Source: LMUY01 sp965199555
GTDB lineage: Bacteria; Pseudomonadota; Alphaproteobacteria; Acetobacterales; Acetobacteraceae
Reading direction: 5' to 3'
DNA: 64,000 nt
Assembly: GCA_965199555.1 (NCBI GenBank)
Contig: CBDASJ010000022.1
Span: 1 to 64,000 of the forward strand
The translations under genes and the position numbers were made by a program. This document shows positions 1 through 8,117 of this stretch, in pieces. The notes beneath the pieces are model-generated. The model did no database searches, was not told the DNA's origin, and saw only the letters and a list, made by a program, of their open reading frames with translations. Position 1 is the stretch's first letter. Each line of letters opens with the position of its first letter.

Positions 1-903
1 CTTCACCGGGCCCAGCCCTTCGATGTCGTCGCGCAGCATCTTGGCCGCGCGTTCCGACAGGTTCTTGAAGAACAGCTCGCGCAGGCCTTCGGACGCGCCT
101 TTCAGTGCCAGCGGCAGCTTGTCCTTCTCCACCGCGCGCAGCAGGCCTTGCACCGCGACCGGCGACAGCCGCCCGAGGTCGTCGAAGGTGAACATCAGCG
201 CCTTGATGCGATCCGCCGATTCGCGGTTGCGCTCTTCCAACGCGGCGACGAAGCGGGTCTCGCTGGCGCGGTCCAGGTTGTTGAAGATCTCCGCCATCAT
301 CTCGTGCGAGTCGCGGCGGGTGGAGCGTGCCAGGTTGGACATGAACTCGGCGCGCAGGGTGCGCTCCACGCCGGCCAGCACGTCCTTTTGCACGCTTTCC
401 ATCCGCAGCATGCGCATCACCACCTCGATGGAGAAGCTGTCGGGCAGCAGCGTCAGCACGCGGGCGGCGTGGTCCGGCCGCACCTTGGACAGCACCACCG
501 CCACGGTTTGCGGGTATTCGTTCTTCAGGTAGTTCGCGAGCACGGCCTCGTGCACGTTGCCCAGCTTGTCCCACATGGTGCGGCCGGCCGGGCCGCGGAT
601 TTCCTCCATGATCTGCGCGGCGCGGTCGCGTGGCAGGGCGCGTTGCAACAGGCGTTCGGTGCTTTCATAGCTGCCGACCAGGTGGCCCATGCCGCCCATG
701 CTTTCGCCGAACTCGACGCACAAGCGCTCCACCATCTCGGCGCGCACGCTGCCGAGTTGAGACATGGCGGCGGACACCTCCTTGATCTCGTCCTCGTGCA
801 TCATGCCGAACAGCCGGGCGGACTGTTCCTCGCCCAGCGCCAGCATCAGCACGGCCGCCTTTTGCGCCCCGGTGAAGCTGTCATCCTCGTTTGGCGCGCG
901 CAT
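1..903 (-). CDS. fliG: Flagellar motor switch protein FliG (3' end beyond window)
   Basis: FliG forms the upper C-ring and transmits torque and switching. Reading leftward from the ATG at 903 gives 301 open residues with no stop, so about 30-40 C-terminal residues of a typical FliG lie outside the window. The middle domain carries EYPQ at residues 129-132, the counterpart of the EHPQ motif. The C-terminal part keeps the torque-helix pattern RAAKMLRDDIEG with its conserved Arg and Asp pair. The ATG sits three bases after the fliF stop, so the two genes are almost certainly co-transcribed and probably coupled. Identity is clear; only the C-terminus cannot be checked. Confidence 0.96.
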   Translation of the reverse strand, partial: MRAPNEDDSFTGAQKAAVLMLALGEEQSARLFGMMHEDEIKEVSAAMSQLGSVRAEMVERLCVEFGESMGGMGHLVGSYESTERLLQRALPRDRAAQIMEEIRGPAGRTMWDKLGNVHEAVLANYLKNEYPQTVAVVLSKVRPDHAARVLTLLPDSFSIEVVMRMLRMESVQKDVLAGVERTLRAEFMSNLARSTRRDSHEMMAEIFNNLDRASETRFVAALEERNRESADRIKALMFTFDDLGRLSPVAVQGLLRAVEKDKLPLALKGASEGLRELFFKNLSERAAKMLRDDIEGLGPVK

Positions 904-906
904 GGC

Positions 907-2595
907 TCAGGTTGCCTCCTTCACCATCCAGCCACGCATCACGGCCAGGCTTTCTTCCGGGTGCTTTTCCACGAGCTCGGCGACGTTGCGCAGCGAGGAG
1001 GCACGCAGCGCGCCTTCGACGTTGCCCAGCGTGACCATGCTTTCGTCGGCGCTGCCGGCCGGCCCGGCAATGCTTTTCACGCCGCCCGGGCCAGCCAAGG
1101 CCAGGGCGGTGCCGGCGGCCACCGGCACGGGCCGCCCGTCCGGCCCGGCCAGCATCAGGCCGCCACCGGCCACTGCCGCACCGGGGCTGCCGTCCGCGAG
1201 GGCGGGCGTGGTGTTGGTAAGCCGGATCACCATGGGCCGCAGCACGAACAGCAAGGCCAACAGCGCGACCACGGCCAACACGGCGGTTTGCCCCAGCTTC
1301 AGCAGGTCCGCCTTGTCGACCGGCATACCCAGCAGGGTGGGCTTGGCGGCTTCGGTTGGGGCATCGCCGTCGGCGAAGCGCAGGCTCACCACTTCCACCT
1401 TGTCGCCGCGCTTCTCGTCAAAACCGACGGCGCTGCGGGCCAGCGCCGCGATGCGGGTCAGCTCGTCCGGCGTGCGGTCCTGCCAGGTGGTGGCGCCATC
1501 CGCGCCCTTCACCGGCACCTGGTCCACCATGACAGCCAGGCTCACCCGGCTGACCAGCGGCTGGTCGCGCACCACGGTGCGCACCGTCTTGCCGATCTCG
1601 TAGTTGGTGGTTTCTTCCGAGCGCTGTTCCTGGCTGCCGGCCGGGTTGGTGCCGGCATCGGCGTTGGGCAGGTTGTTGGCGACGCTGACGTTGCCCGGCG
1701 TGGTTTCGGTGGTCTTGTTGCTGGAGGTGTTGTTTTGCGTCGAGCGTTCGACCTTGCCGTCCGGGTCGAACTTTTCCTGGGTTTCGCGGATCTGGTCGTA
1801 GTTCATGTCGACCGCGGTTTCCACCCGCACCCGGCCTGGGCCCAGGCTGCGCTCCAGCATGTCCTCCACCGCGCGGGACAGCCGCTGTTCCGTTGCCAGC
1901 CGCAGTTCCGTGGCGTTGCCGCCCATGGATCCGGCTTGCGCGTCGCCGGCCCGGGCCAGCAGGTTGCCGCGGCTGTCGATCACGCCGATGTTCTGCGGGC
2001 GCAGGCCCGGCACCGCCGACGACACCAGGGTCAGCACGGCCTGCACGCCTTCGCGGTCCAGCCGCCCGGCCCCCGCCATGGTCAGCACCACGCTGGCCTG
2101 CGCGTCCTGCCGGTCGCGGGCGAACGGCTCGCGTTTCGGCAGCACCAGGTGGACGCGGGCGCCGCGCACGCCGGAGATCATGCGGATGGAGCGCGTCAGC
2201 TCGCCTTCCAGCGCCCGGGTCTGGTTGAGCGCCTGCTGGAATTGGCTGGCGGTGAGGCTGTCGCCGCGGTCGAAGATTTCGTAGCCGATGGAGCCGCCGG
2301 ACGGCAGGCCTTCCTTGGCCAACAGCAGGCGGGCGCGCGGGACGTCCGCGGCCGGCACGGAGATGCGGGTGCCGTCCGGCCCGACCTCGTGCGCGATATG
2401 CGCCTTGTCCAACTGGTCGGCGATCTGCGAGGCTTCCCGCAGGTCCATGTCGGCATACAGCAGCGCCATGCGGTCGACGCCGCCGCCGCGCAGCGCCAGG
2501 AAGGCCAGGATCAGCAGCATGGCGCCGGCAACCGCCGCCATCGCGATCAAGCGCCCGATCCCCAGTGCCTTGAAGCCTTCCAGCAACGCTGCCAT
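907..2595 (-). CDS. fliF: Flagellar M-ring protein FliF
   Basis: FliF builds the MS-ring in the inner membrane, on which the export apparatus and C-ring assemble. The 562-residue product has a first membrane helix at about residues 15-37, periplasmic ring-building domains after it, a low-complexity Ser/Thr/Asn/Gly stretch near 290-330, and a second membrane helix near 435-455. The final 45 residues form the cytosolic FliG-binding tail. Length is normal for the family. It is the upstream partner of fliG. The 101 bp separating it from flgD hold a CtrA-like box and an FlbD-type palindrome, so it probably has its own cell-cycle-controlled promoter. Confidence 0.97.
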   Translation of the reverse strand: MAALLEGFKALGIGRLIAMAAVAGAMLLILAFLALRGGGVDRMALLYADMDLREASQIADQLDKAHIAHEVGPDGTRISVPAADVPRARLLLAKEGLPSGGSIGYEIFDRGDSLTASQFQQALNQTRALEGELTRSIRMISGVRGARVHLVLPKREPFARDRQDAQASVVLTMAGAGRLDREGVQAVLTLVSSAVPGLRPQNIGVIDSRGNLLARAGDAQAGSMGGNATELRLATEQRLSRAVEDMLERSLGPGRVRVETAVDMNYDQIRETQEKFDPDGKVERSTQNNTSSNKTTETTPGNVSVANNLPNADAGTNPAGSQEQRSEETTNYEIGKTVRTVVRDQPLVSRVSLAVMVDQVPVKGADGATTWQDRTPDELTRIAALARSAVGFDEKRGDKVEVVSLRFADGDAPTEAAKPTLLGMPVDKADLLKLGQTAVLAVVALLALLFVLRPMVIRLTNTTPALADGSPGAAVAGGGLMLAGPDGRPVPVAAGTALALAGPGGVKSIAGPAGSADESMVTLGNVEGALRASSLRNVAELVEKHPEESLAVMRGWMVKEAT

Positions 2596-2655
2596 GCGAT
2601 CGAGCCACCTGTCCCGACGGCGTTTTTGCCGCGCCCCGACCTTGCCCCGGTGGCT

Positions 2656-2671
2656 GTTACCGCCGTCTTAA
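2656..2671 (-). promoter_or_regulatory. CtrA-like box upstream of fliF
   Basis: Read on the minus strand the site is TTAA, seven bases, then GTAAC, which differs by one base from the CtrA consensus TTAA-N7-TTAAC. It lies 61-76 bp upstream of the fliF start, within the only gap between flgD and fliF. Early flagellar operons including fliF are CtrA targets in Caulobacter, so placement and sequence agree. Binding is inferred. Confidence 0.55.
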
Positions 2672-2675
2672 CGGG

Positions 2676-2690
2676 CGGCAGAATTTGCCG
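2676..2690 (-). promoter_or_regulatory. FlbD (ftr)-type palindrome upstream of fliF
   Basis: A perfect inverted repeat, CGGCA and TGCCG separated by five bases, lies four bases from the CtrA-like box. On the minus strand it reads CGGCAAATTCTGCCG, which fits the Caulobacter ftr enhancer pattern as I recall it. The same palindrome occurs in the fliK-flgE gap. FlbD itself is not encoded in the window. Confidence 0.55.
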
Positions 2691-2696
2691 GGCGGG

Positions 2697-3392
2697 TTAG
2701 CTGCCGGTTGCGACCGACTGCACCTTGCTGAAATCGACCGACACGGCGCCGAGCTGCAACGTCACCGCGCCGTTGCTGTTGGTGACGCCGGTGGCCTTGC
2801 CGGTGACGGTGAACGGCACTGCCTTGCTTGTGCCGCCGGCATCCGTGCCGCTGATCGCCACCGTGTAGGCGCCGTCCGCCAGCGCCGTGCCGGAACTGTC
2901 CTTGCCGTCCCAGGTGAAGCTGTTGGTTCCGGCGGTGGAGGTGGTTTGCACTTCCCGAACCTTCACGCCGGCGCTGTTGCTGATGGTGATGTCCACCGGC
3001 TCCGCGGTGCTCGTGGTGTAGTTCACCTGCCCGGTGCCGTTTTGCAGCGCCACTTGCGTGCTGGCCACGGTGACGGCCTTGCCGACCACGCCGGTGGCCT
3101 GGATCACTTCGCTGCCCTGGGTGGCCTGGATCAGGCTGGTGAGGCTGGAATTGGTGGTGATCTGCTGTTCCACGCTGCTGAACTGCACCAGTTCGGACGT
3201 GAAGGTGTTGCTGTCCATCGGCGTGGACGGGTCCTGGTTCTTCAACTGGGTCAGCAGCAGGTTCAGGAAGCTGGTGAAGTTGCTGCTGAGCGAGGTGAGC
3301 GCGTTCGGCGTCGTTGTGCTGGTGGAGGAGCCAGTTGCCGCCGCCGTGGCTGCGGCGTTGGTGGCGGTGGCGGCGCTGGTGATGGCGGACAT
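2697..3392 (-). CDS. flgD: Flagellar hook capping protein FlgD
   Basis: FlgD is the scaffold cap under which FlgE subunits assemble into the hook. The 231-residue product begins with a Ser/Thr/Ala-rich segment. The conserved FlgD core follows at about residues 38-75, containing FLNLLLTQLKNQDPSTPMD and then the Phe-x-Ser-Val-Glu-Gln segment. The C-terminal half is beta-rich, with the FlgD Ig-like pattern (TNSFTWDGKDSSGTAL and following). It starts 12 bp after the fliK stop, so both are read from the fliK promoter. Length is ordinary. Confidence 0.95.
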   Translation of the reverse strand: MSAITSAATATNAAATAAATGSSTSTTTPNALTSLSSNFTSFLNLLLTQLKNQDPSTPMDSNTFTSELVQFSSVEQQITTNSSLTSLIQATQGSEVIQATGVVGKAVTVASTQVALQNGTGQVNYTTSTAEPVDITISNSAGVKVREVQTTSTAGTNSFTWDGKDSSGTALADGAYTVAISGTDAGGTSKAVPFTVTGKATGVTNSNGAVTLQLGAVSVDFSKVQSVATGS

Positions 3393-3404
3393 GGACGGTC
3401 TCCT

Positions 3405-5039
3405 TCAGGCGGTGATGTCGACGCCGGCGCGAAGCCAGCCCGATGCGTTGGCGGCGGCAATGGCGGCGGGGTGGGCGTAGGCGTGCCGGTCCTGGCGGCC
3501 GGTGCCGCCCCCCTGCCCGCCATTGTTGCCGGTGAAGCCCCCGCTGCCTGCGAAACTGCCGCTGGTGTCGCCGCGGTCAGGCGCGGTGTTGTTGCCGCCG
3601 CCGGTGGTGGAACTGGACAGCGAGAAGTTCAGGGTGCGGCCGTCCTGCGCCAGGCCGGCGTTGTCGAGGGTCTGGTGCAATGCGCCCTGGTCCGCGACCA
3701 GCAGGCGCAACGTATCGGCATGTTCGGCTGCGACGTGCACCGTTGCCGTGCCGTTGGCGTCCCGGTCGATGCGGACCTGCACCTGGCCCAGCTCCCCCGG
3801 GTCCAGGCGAAGCGTGAGCGAACTGCCCGCGGCTGCTCGGGACAGGTGGACCAGGGCCGCCGCAACCTGACGCGCGGGGGCCGCCGGGGCAGCCACCGCC
3901 GTGCTTGCCGCGGCGGTCGTGGGCTCCGCAGCCCGCGCGGCGGGCGGCGCGATGCCGGGGAGCGTTGCGGAAAGCGGCGCAGGTTGGGTCGGCGTGTCGG
4001 ATGCCGGCTCCAGGCCGGGCGTGGCGGCGGCCTGGACGGTTTCCCGTGGGCCCGCTGCGGCATGCTGCAGGGTGGGGGCGGTGGGCGGACCAGCGGCCCG
4101 GTCAGAAAGCGCCGCTGGCACGGCTTCCGCGGTCTGCTCCGTGGCCCCGAAAGCGGCACGCGGGACGGTTGTCGCCGCAGCGGTGGCCGGGCGCGGTGCT
4201 TGCACGGGGGGTTCGCGTGAAGGGCGCGCCCGGGCGCTGCCTGCATCCGTCACCGACGTGGCTGGGGCGGCGCGACGGCCGATTGCGGGGGCACTGGTCG
4301 GACTGGCCGTGGACCCCGGCGCCACGCTTGGCTGGGCGGCGGCGGCGGGCAGACTGTCGGGAAGCGCGGCGCTCGCCACGTCGGCCGGGACGGCCGCGTC
4401 GGTCTGGGCCGCCGCTGCTGCCGGGGCGGCCGGCACGGGGATGGTGTTGCCCGGGATCGGGGCCGGCGCGGCGTTCGCGTCCTGGATTGGCGGCGCTGCA
4501 ATCAGATCGGGCGATGGCTGGGGCGTCGGGCCGGGCCGGGCCGCCACGGCGCCACCGGGCGCTGCGACCGACGCGGCATTCTGGCTGCCGCCCGATGACA
4601 CCGAGCTGTCCGGCAAGGCCGCGCCGCTGAGGAGGATGGGCGGGGCCGGGGCAACGATTGCCTGGGCCGCAACACCTGCCAATGGGTCCTGTGCCGGTCC
4701 CGTGGCATTGCCGTCTGCTTCCGCTGCCGCGTCCAACAGCGACGCGGAACGGAGGGCGACCTTAGGCTTGGCCATCGTGACGGCCAGCGAAGCCTTGTCG
4801 TCGCTTCGTGGCAGGAGCACGGCTGGTAGCTCGGGCAAGGCCATGGCGGGGACCGCGTCCGGTGCAGCGGGCGCGGCGGCTGGCGCAGCCGGCTTGCCCG
4901 GCGCCGCCTGGGCGAACGCGTCCAGGACGCTGGCAAACGCGTTGCCGCCATCGGCCGGTTGCGCGGTTGACGCCTGCGTGCCGTCGGCCGGCGCCGCGAG
5001 CGTTTGGGGGGAGCTTAGGGTCGGGACGGTGCTGGTCAT
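3405..5039 (-). CDS. fliK: Flagellar hook-length control protein FliK
   Basis: FliK measures hook length and switches export specificity to filament proteins. The 544-residue product has a long Ala/Pro-rich, low-complexity ruler and a compact C-terminal hook domain near residues 395-475, including LTLRLDPGELGQVQVRI and the DTLRLLVADQ segment. A Gly/Asn-rich tail follows. The open frame continues upstream to 5375, but that extension crosses the sigma-54 promoter and the flgE start. The ATG at 5039 gives a proper FliK N-terminus with FASVLDAF. The predicted transcript starts about three bases before this ATG, so the mRNA would be nearly leaderless; no Shine-Dalgarno is visible. Confidence 0.9.
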   Translation of the reverse strand: MTSTVPTLSSPQTLAAPADGTQASTAQPADGGNAFASVLDAFAQAAPGKPAAPAAAPAAPDAVPAMALPELPAVLLPRSDDKASLAVTMAKPKVALRSASLLDAAAEADGNATGPAQDPLAGVAAQAIVAPAPPILLSGAALPDSSVSSGGSQNAASVAAPGGAVAARPGPTPQPSPDLIAAPPIQDANAAPAPIPGNTIPVPAAPAAAAAQTDAAVPADVASAALPDSLPAAAAQPSVAPGSTASPTSAPAIGRRAAPATSVTDAGSARARPSREPPVQAPRPATAAATTVPRAAFGATEQTAEAVPAALSDRAAGPPTAPTLQHAAAGPRETVQAAATPGLEPASDTPTQPAPLSATLPGIAPPAARAAEPTTAAASTAVAAPAAPARQVAAALVHLSRAAAGSSLTLRLDPGELGQVQVRIDRDANGTATVHVAAEHADTLRLLVADQGALHQTLDNAGLAQDGRTLNFSLSSSTTGGGNNTAPDRGDTSGSFAGSGGFTGNNGGQGGGTGRQDRHAYAHPAAIAAANASGWLRAGVDITA

Positions 5040-5053
5040 CGCGCAGAACAAGC

Positions 5054-5068
5054 GCAAACGCCGTGCCA
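5054..5068 (-). promoter_or_regulatory. Sigma-54 promoter for fliK-flgD
   Basis: On the minus strand this is TGGCACG, four bases, TTGC: a perfect match to the sigma-54 -24/-12 consensus with correct spacing. Transcription is expected to start near 5042, just ahead of the fliK ATG at 5039. This pairs with the divergent sigma-54 promoter of flgE. Confidence 0.85.
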
Positions 5069-5107
5069 CGCGAAACACCGTGCAATACCGCGGATTTTGC
5101 CACCAGG

Positions 5108-5124
5108 CCGGCACAACTTGCCGG
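5108..5124. promoter_or_regulatory. FlbD (ftr)-type enhancer palindrome between divergent sigma-54 promoters
   Basis: CCGGCA, five bases, TGCCGG form a perfect 6+6 inverted repeat. Its centre is about 75 bp upstream of the predicted fliK start and 120 bp upstream of the predicted flgE start, suitable for an enhancer-binding protein serving both. Extra half-sites TGCCGG (5133-5138) and CCGGCA (5180-5185) lie nearby. The same core palindrome stands upstream of fliF. Confidence 0.6.
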
Positions 5125-5209
5125 GCGCATGCTGCCGGGTTGGGACAATGCGTGCCCCCGATCGGCAGGTTTACCTTAGCCGGCAGGCGATTTCCCTTAT
5201 CTACAGGCG

Positions 5210-5224
5210 TGGCACGGTTCCTGC
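5210..5224 (+). promoter_or_regulatory. Sigma-54 promoter for flgE
   Basis: TGGCACG, four bases, CTGC matches the sigma-54 consensus at all but one position, with GG and GC twelve bases apart. The predicted start near 5236 leaves a leader of about 48 nt before the flgE ATG at 5284, with GGAG at 5272-5275 as ribosome binding site. Confidence 0.83.
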
Positions 5225-5283
5225 GGAGGGGCGGCAGAACCTGAAGTCTTGCCCACGCGGGCACATAGAATGGAGTCCCATCC

Positions 5284-6588
5284 ATGTCGTCCCTTTTCGG
5301 CGCCTTGGCAACCGCAGTCAGCGGTCTTACCGCGCAATCGTCATCATTCGGCAACATCAGCGACAACGTCGCCAACAGCCAAACGGCCGGCTACAAGCGG
5401 ACCGACACGAACTTCTCCGACTACCTGACGACCAGCACGCAAACCACCAACGATTCCGGCTTCGTTGCCGCCACGGCCTCGTATCGCAACGATGTCCAGG
5501 GCACCATCGCCTCCTCCGACAACGTGACGGCGCTGGCGATCTCCGGCGCCGGCTTCTTCGAGGTCACGCACGCATCGACGAACACGGGCAGCGTCGAGAC
5601 GCTCAGCAGCAACGTGCAATACACCCGCGACGGCAACTTCACGATCGACAAGAACGGCTACCTGGTGAACGACAACGGCAACGCCCTGAACGGCTGGCTT
5701 GCCGACCCGGTCACCGGCATCGTCAACCAGACCACGGTGCAGCCGATCAAGGTCAACACGGGCGCGTCACCGCCCGCCGCCAGCAAGAACGTGACCCTGT
5801 CGGCAAACCTTCCGGCGACGCCCAGCTCCGCGACGCCGATCTCCTCGCAGGTAAACATCTACGACGCGAAGGGCTCCTTGCACACGGTCAACCTGACCTG
5901 GACGCAGAATGCAGCCGACGACTGGACCGTCGCGGTGACCGCGCCGGACGCCGCCACCCCCACCGTCGGCTCGGCCGAGGTGAAGTTCGGCGACACGTCC
6001 GGCAACGCCGTGTCGTCGGGCACGCTGGGCAGCATCGACAACACCAGCGGCAACGTCACGGCCTCCACCTACAGCAATGGCGGCGCCGCATCGGTCAACC
6101 TGGCGCTGGATTTCGGCGAAGGGACGCAGAACGTGGCCCTCAACCTCGGCAACTATGGTAGCAGCAGCGGGCTGACGCAGTTTGCCGGGACCAGCTACAC
6201 GCTCAACGCCGTCACGCAGGACGGCGTGGCACCCGGTTCCTTCAGCGGCGTCACCACCCAGTCGAACGGCAACATCGTCGCGAACTACGACAATGGGAAG
6301 TCGGTGACGATCGCCCAGGTGCCGGTCGCCACCTTCGCCAACGTGGATCGCCTGCAAAAGCAGGACGGCCAGGCCTATTCCGCGACGGTGCAGTCCGGCC
6401 CCGCCCAAACCAAAACGGCGGGCAGCGGCGCCGGGTCGCTCATCACGGAAGCGCTTGAAGGGTCGAATACCGACATCGCGACCGAGTTCACCAAGCTGAT
6501 CGTTGCCCAGCAGGCCTATTCCGCCAACACCAAGGTGGTGACCACGGCCAACCAGTTGCTGCAGCAAACGATCGACATGAAGCAGTAG
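5284..6588 (+). CDS. flgE: Flagellar hook protein FlgE
   Basis: FlgE polymerises into the flexible hook. The 434-residue protein has the conserved N-terminal axial rod signature, FGALATAVSGL followed by NISDNVANSQTAGYKR, within the first 40 residues. The matching C-terminal helix carries SNTDIATEFTKLIVAQQAY. The middle is beta-rich hook domain. It is the first gene downstream of a sigma-54 promoter and is followed 17 bp later by flgK. Length is typical of the alphaproteobacterial short form. Confidence 0.96.
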   Translation: MSSLFGALATAVSGLTAQSSSFGNISDNVANSQTAGYKRTDTNFSDYLTTSTQTTNDSGFVAATASYRNDVQGTIASSDNVTALAISGAGFFEVTHASTNTGSVETLSSNVQYTRDGNFTIDKNGYLVNDNGNALNGWLADPVTGIVNQTTVQPIKVNTGASPPAASKNVTLSANLPATPSSATPISSQVNIYDAKGSLHTVNLTWTQNAADDWTVAVTAPDAATPTVGSAEVKFGDTSGNAVSSGTLGSIDNTSGNVTASTYSNGGAASVNLALDFGEGTQNVALNLGNYGSSSGLTQFAGTSYTLNAVTQDGVAPGSFSGVTTQSNGNIVANYDNGKSVTIAQVPVATFANVDRLQKQDGQAYSATVQSGPAQTKTAGSGAGSLITEALEGSNTDIATEFTKLIVAQQAYSANTKVVTTANQLLQQTIDMKQ

Positions 6589-6605
6589 CGGGTTAGGCCT
6601 ATCCC

Positions 6606-8117
6606 ATGACCCTCGACCTCGGCCTGAACGCGGCATCCAGCGGCCTGGCGAACATCAACCGCCATCTGGCAGTGGTGTCGCAGAACGTCGCCAACGCATC
6701 CACGCCGGGCTATGCGCGGGAAGTGGTGGCGGACACCACGCTCACCGCCGGCGGCGTGGGCTACGGCGTGCGCTCGGGCGTTGCGACGCGGGAAACCGAT
6801 GCGGCGCTGCAAAATGCGTTGAACGAACAGAACGGCACGGTCGCCGGATTGCAGGTGCGCTCCGACGCGCTTGCTTCCGTGGATGCGGCGCAGGGCACGA
6901 CGGGCGCCGGCAACGACCTGTCCAGCCGGCTGGGGGCGCTGGCGGATGCGTTCACCACGCTGGGCAGCAACCCGGCCAACCAGGCACAGCAGGCTGCCGT
7001 GGTGAACGCCGCGACGACGTTGGCGGGCGGCATCCGCGACCAGGCCGCGGCCTATTCGGCGGCGCGGCAAACGGCGCAGAACGGCCTTGCGACCGACGTC
7101 ACCAGCCTCAACACGGCGGTGGCCGCGATCGGCGCCCTGTCGGACAAGATCATCGCGGCGCAATCCCGCGGCGAAAGTACCGCGGATTTGGAAGCGCAGC
7201 GCGACGCGCAGGAGCAGACGGCGGCGCAACTCGGCGGCCTGCGCTTCCTGCCCAACGGCAATGGCGACGTGACGGCGGTGACCGGCGGCCTGGTGGTGAA
7301 CACGCGGGCGGCGTCCGGGCCGTTCAGCATCGCCGCCGCCACGCTCGGCAACGGCGCGGCCGGCCCGCCGCTGCTGCTGTCGGGCAACGACGTCACCGCG
7401 GCGGTGGACGCCGGCAGCATCGGCGCGCGCTTGACGTTGCGCGACAAGACGTTGCCGCAGGCCCAGGCCGGGCTGGACGAGTTCGCCCAAACGCTTGCCA
7501 CCCGGTTGAACAACCAGGGCCTCAACCTGTTCACCGACCCGGCCGGGAACCCGCCGGCCACGGGCGGCGCCCCGGTGCAGGCGGGATATGTCGGCTTCAG
7601 CGCGGCCGTGCGGGTCAACCCGTTGGTGGCGGCGAAGCCGAGCCTGGTGCGCGACGGCACGCAGGATGTCGCCGCGGGCACGGGGGGCGCCAGCGCGTTC
7701 ACCGTCAACCCCACGGGCGGCCCGGCGGGCAGCACGACGCTGATCAACCGCATCCTGCTGTACGGGTTCGGCACCGAGGCGCAGGCCGGCACGCCGCAGG
7801 CCGCGCCGAACACCGCGGGCCTGGGTCCCAACGGCACCATCGCGCTGTCGTATGGCACTGGCGGCACGTTGGCGAGCTTCGCCGTCAACCTGGTCAGCGC
7901 CCAGGCGGAGGCGGCCAGTTCCGCCAAGGACGACCTGACGAACGCCAGCGCCCTGCAATCCACCTTGCAAACCAAGTTGCAGGGCGAGACCGGCGTGTCC
8001 ATCGATACGGAGTTGTCGAACTTGGTGACCTTGCAGAATGCCTACGGCGCCAACGCCAAGATCATCACGGCGGCCCAGTCGATGTGGAACAGCCTGCTGT
8101 CGGCGGTGTCGCCGTGA
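6606..8117 (+). CDS. flgK: Flagellar hook-associated protein 1 FlgK
   Basis: FlgK forms the first hook-filament junction ring. The 503-residue product begins with LGLNAASSGLANINRHLAV and a VASQNVANASTPGYAR-like stretch (here VSQNVANASTPGYARE), and ends with the ELSNLVTLQNAYGANAKII axial helix, both standard for FlgK. It lies 17 bp after flgE, and its TGA overlaps the flgL GTG by four bases, indicating a flgE-flgK-flgL unit. Confidence 0.95.
   Translation: MTLDLGLNAASSGLANINRHLAVVSQNVANASTPGYAREVVADTTLTAGGVGYGVRSGVATRETDAALQNALNEQNGTVAGLQVRSDALASVDAAQGTTGAGNDLSSRLGALADAFTTLGSNPANQAQQAAVVNAATTLAGGIRDQAAAYSAARQTAQNGLATDVTSLNTAVAAIGALSDKIIAAQSRGESTADLEAQRDAQEQTAAQLGGLRFLPNGNGDVTAVTGGLVVNTRAASGPFSIAAATLGNGAAGPPLLLSGNDVTAAVDAGSIGARLTLRDKTLPQAQAGLDEFAQTLATRLNNQGLNLFTDPAGNPPATGGAPVQAGYVGFSAAVRVNPLVAAKPSLVRDGTQDVAAGTGGASAFTVNPTGGPAGSTTLINRILLYGFGTEAQAGTPQAAPNTAGLGPNGTIALSYGTGGTLASFAVNLVSAQAEAASSAKDDLTNASALQSTLQTKLQGETGVSIDTELSNLVTLQNAYGANAKIITAAQSMWNSLLSAVSP

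Noticed and set aside
148..2700. An 850-codon frame on the plus strand over fliG-fliF.
   Set aside because: It is antisense to two well-identified flagellar genes and rich in His, Gln and Arg, typical of shadow frames.
5040..5375. N-terminal extension of fliK to 5375.
   Set aside because: It would cross the fliK sigma-54 promoter and the flgE start, and the added residues have no FliK character.
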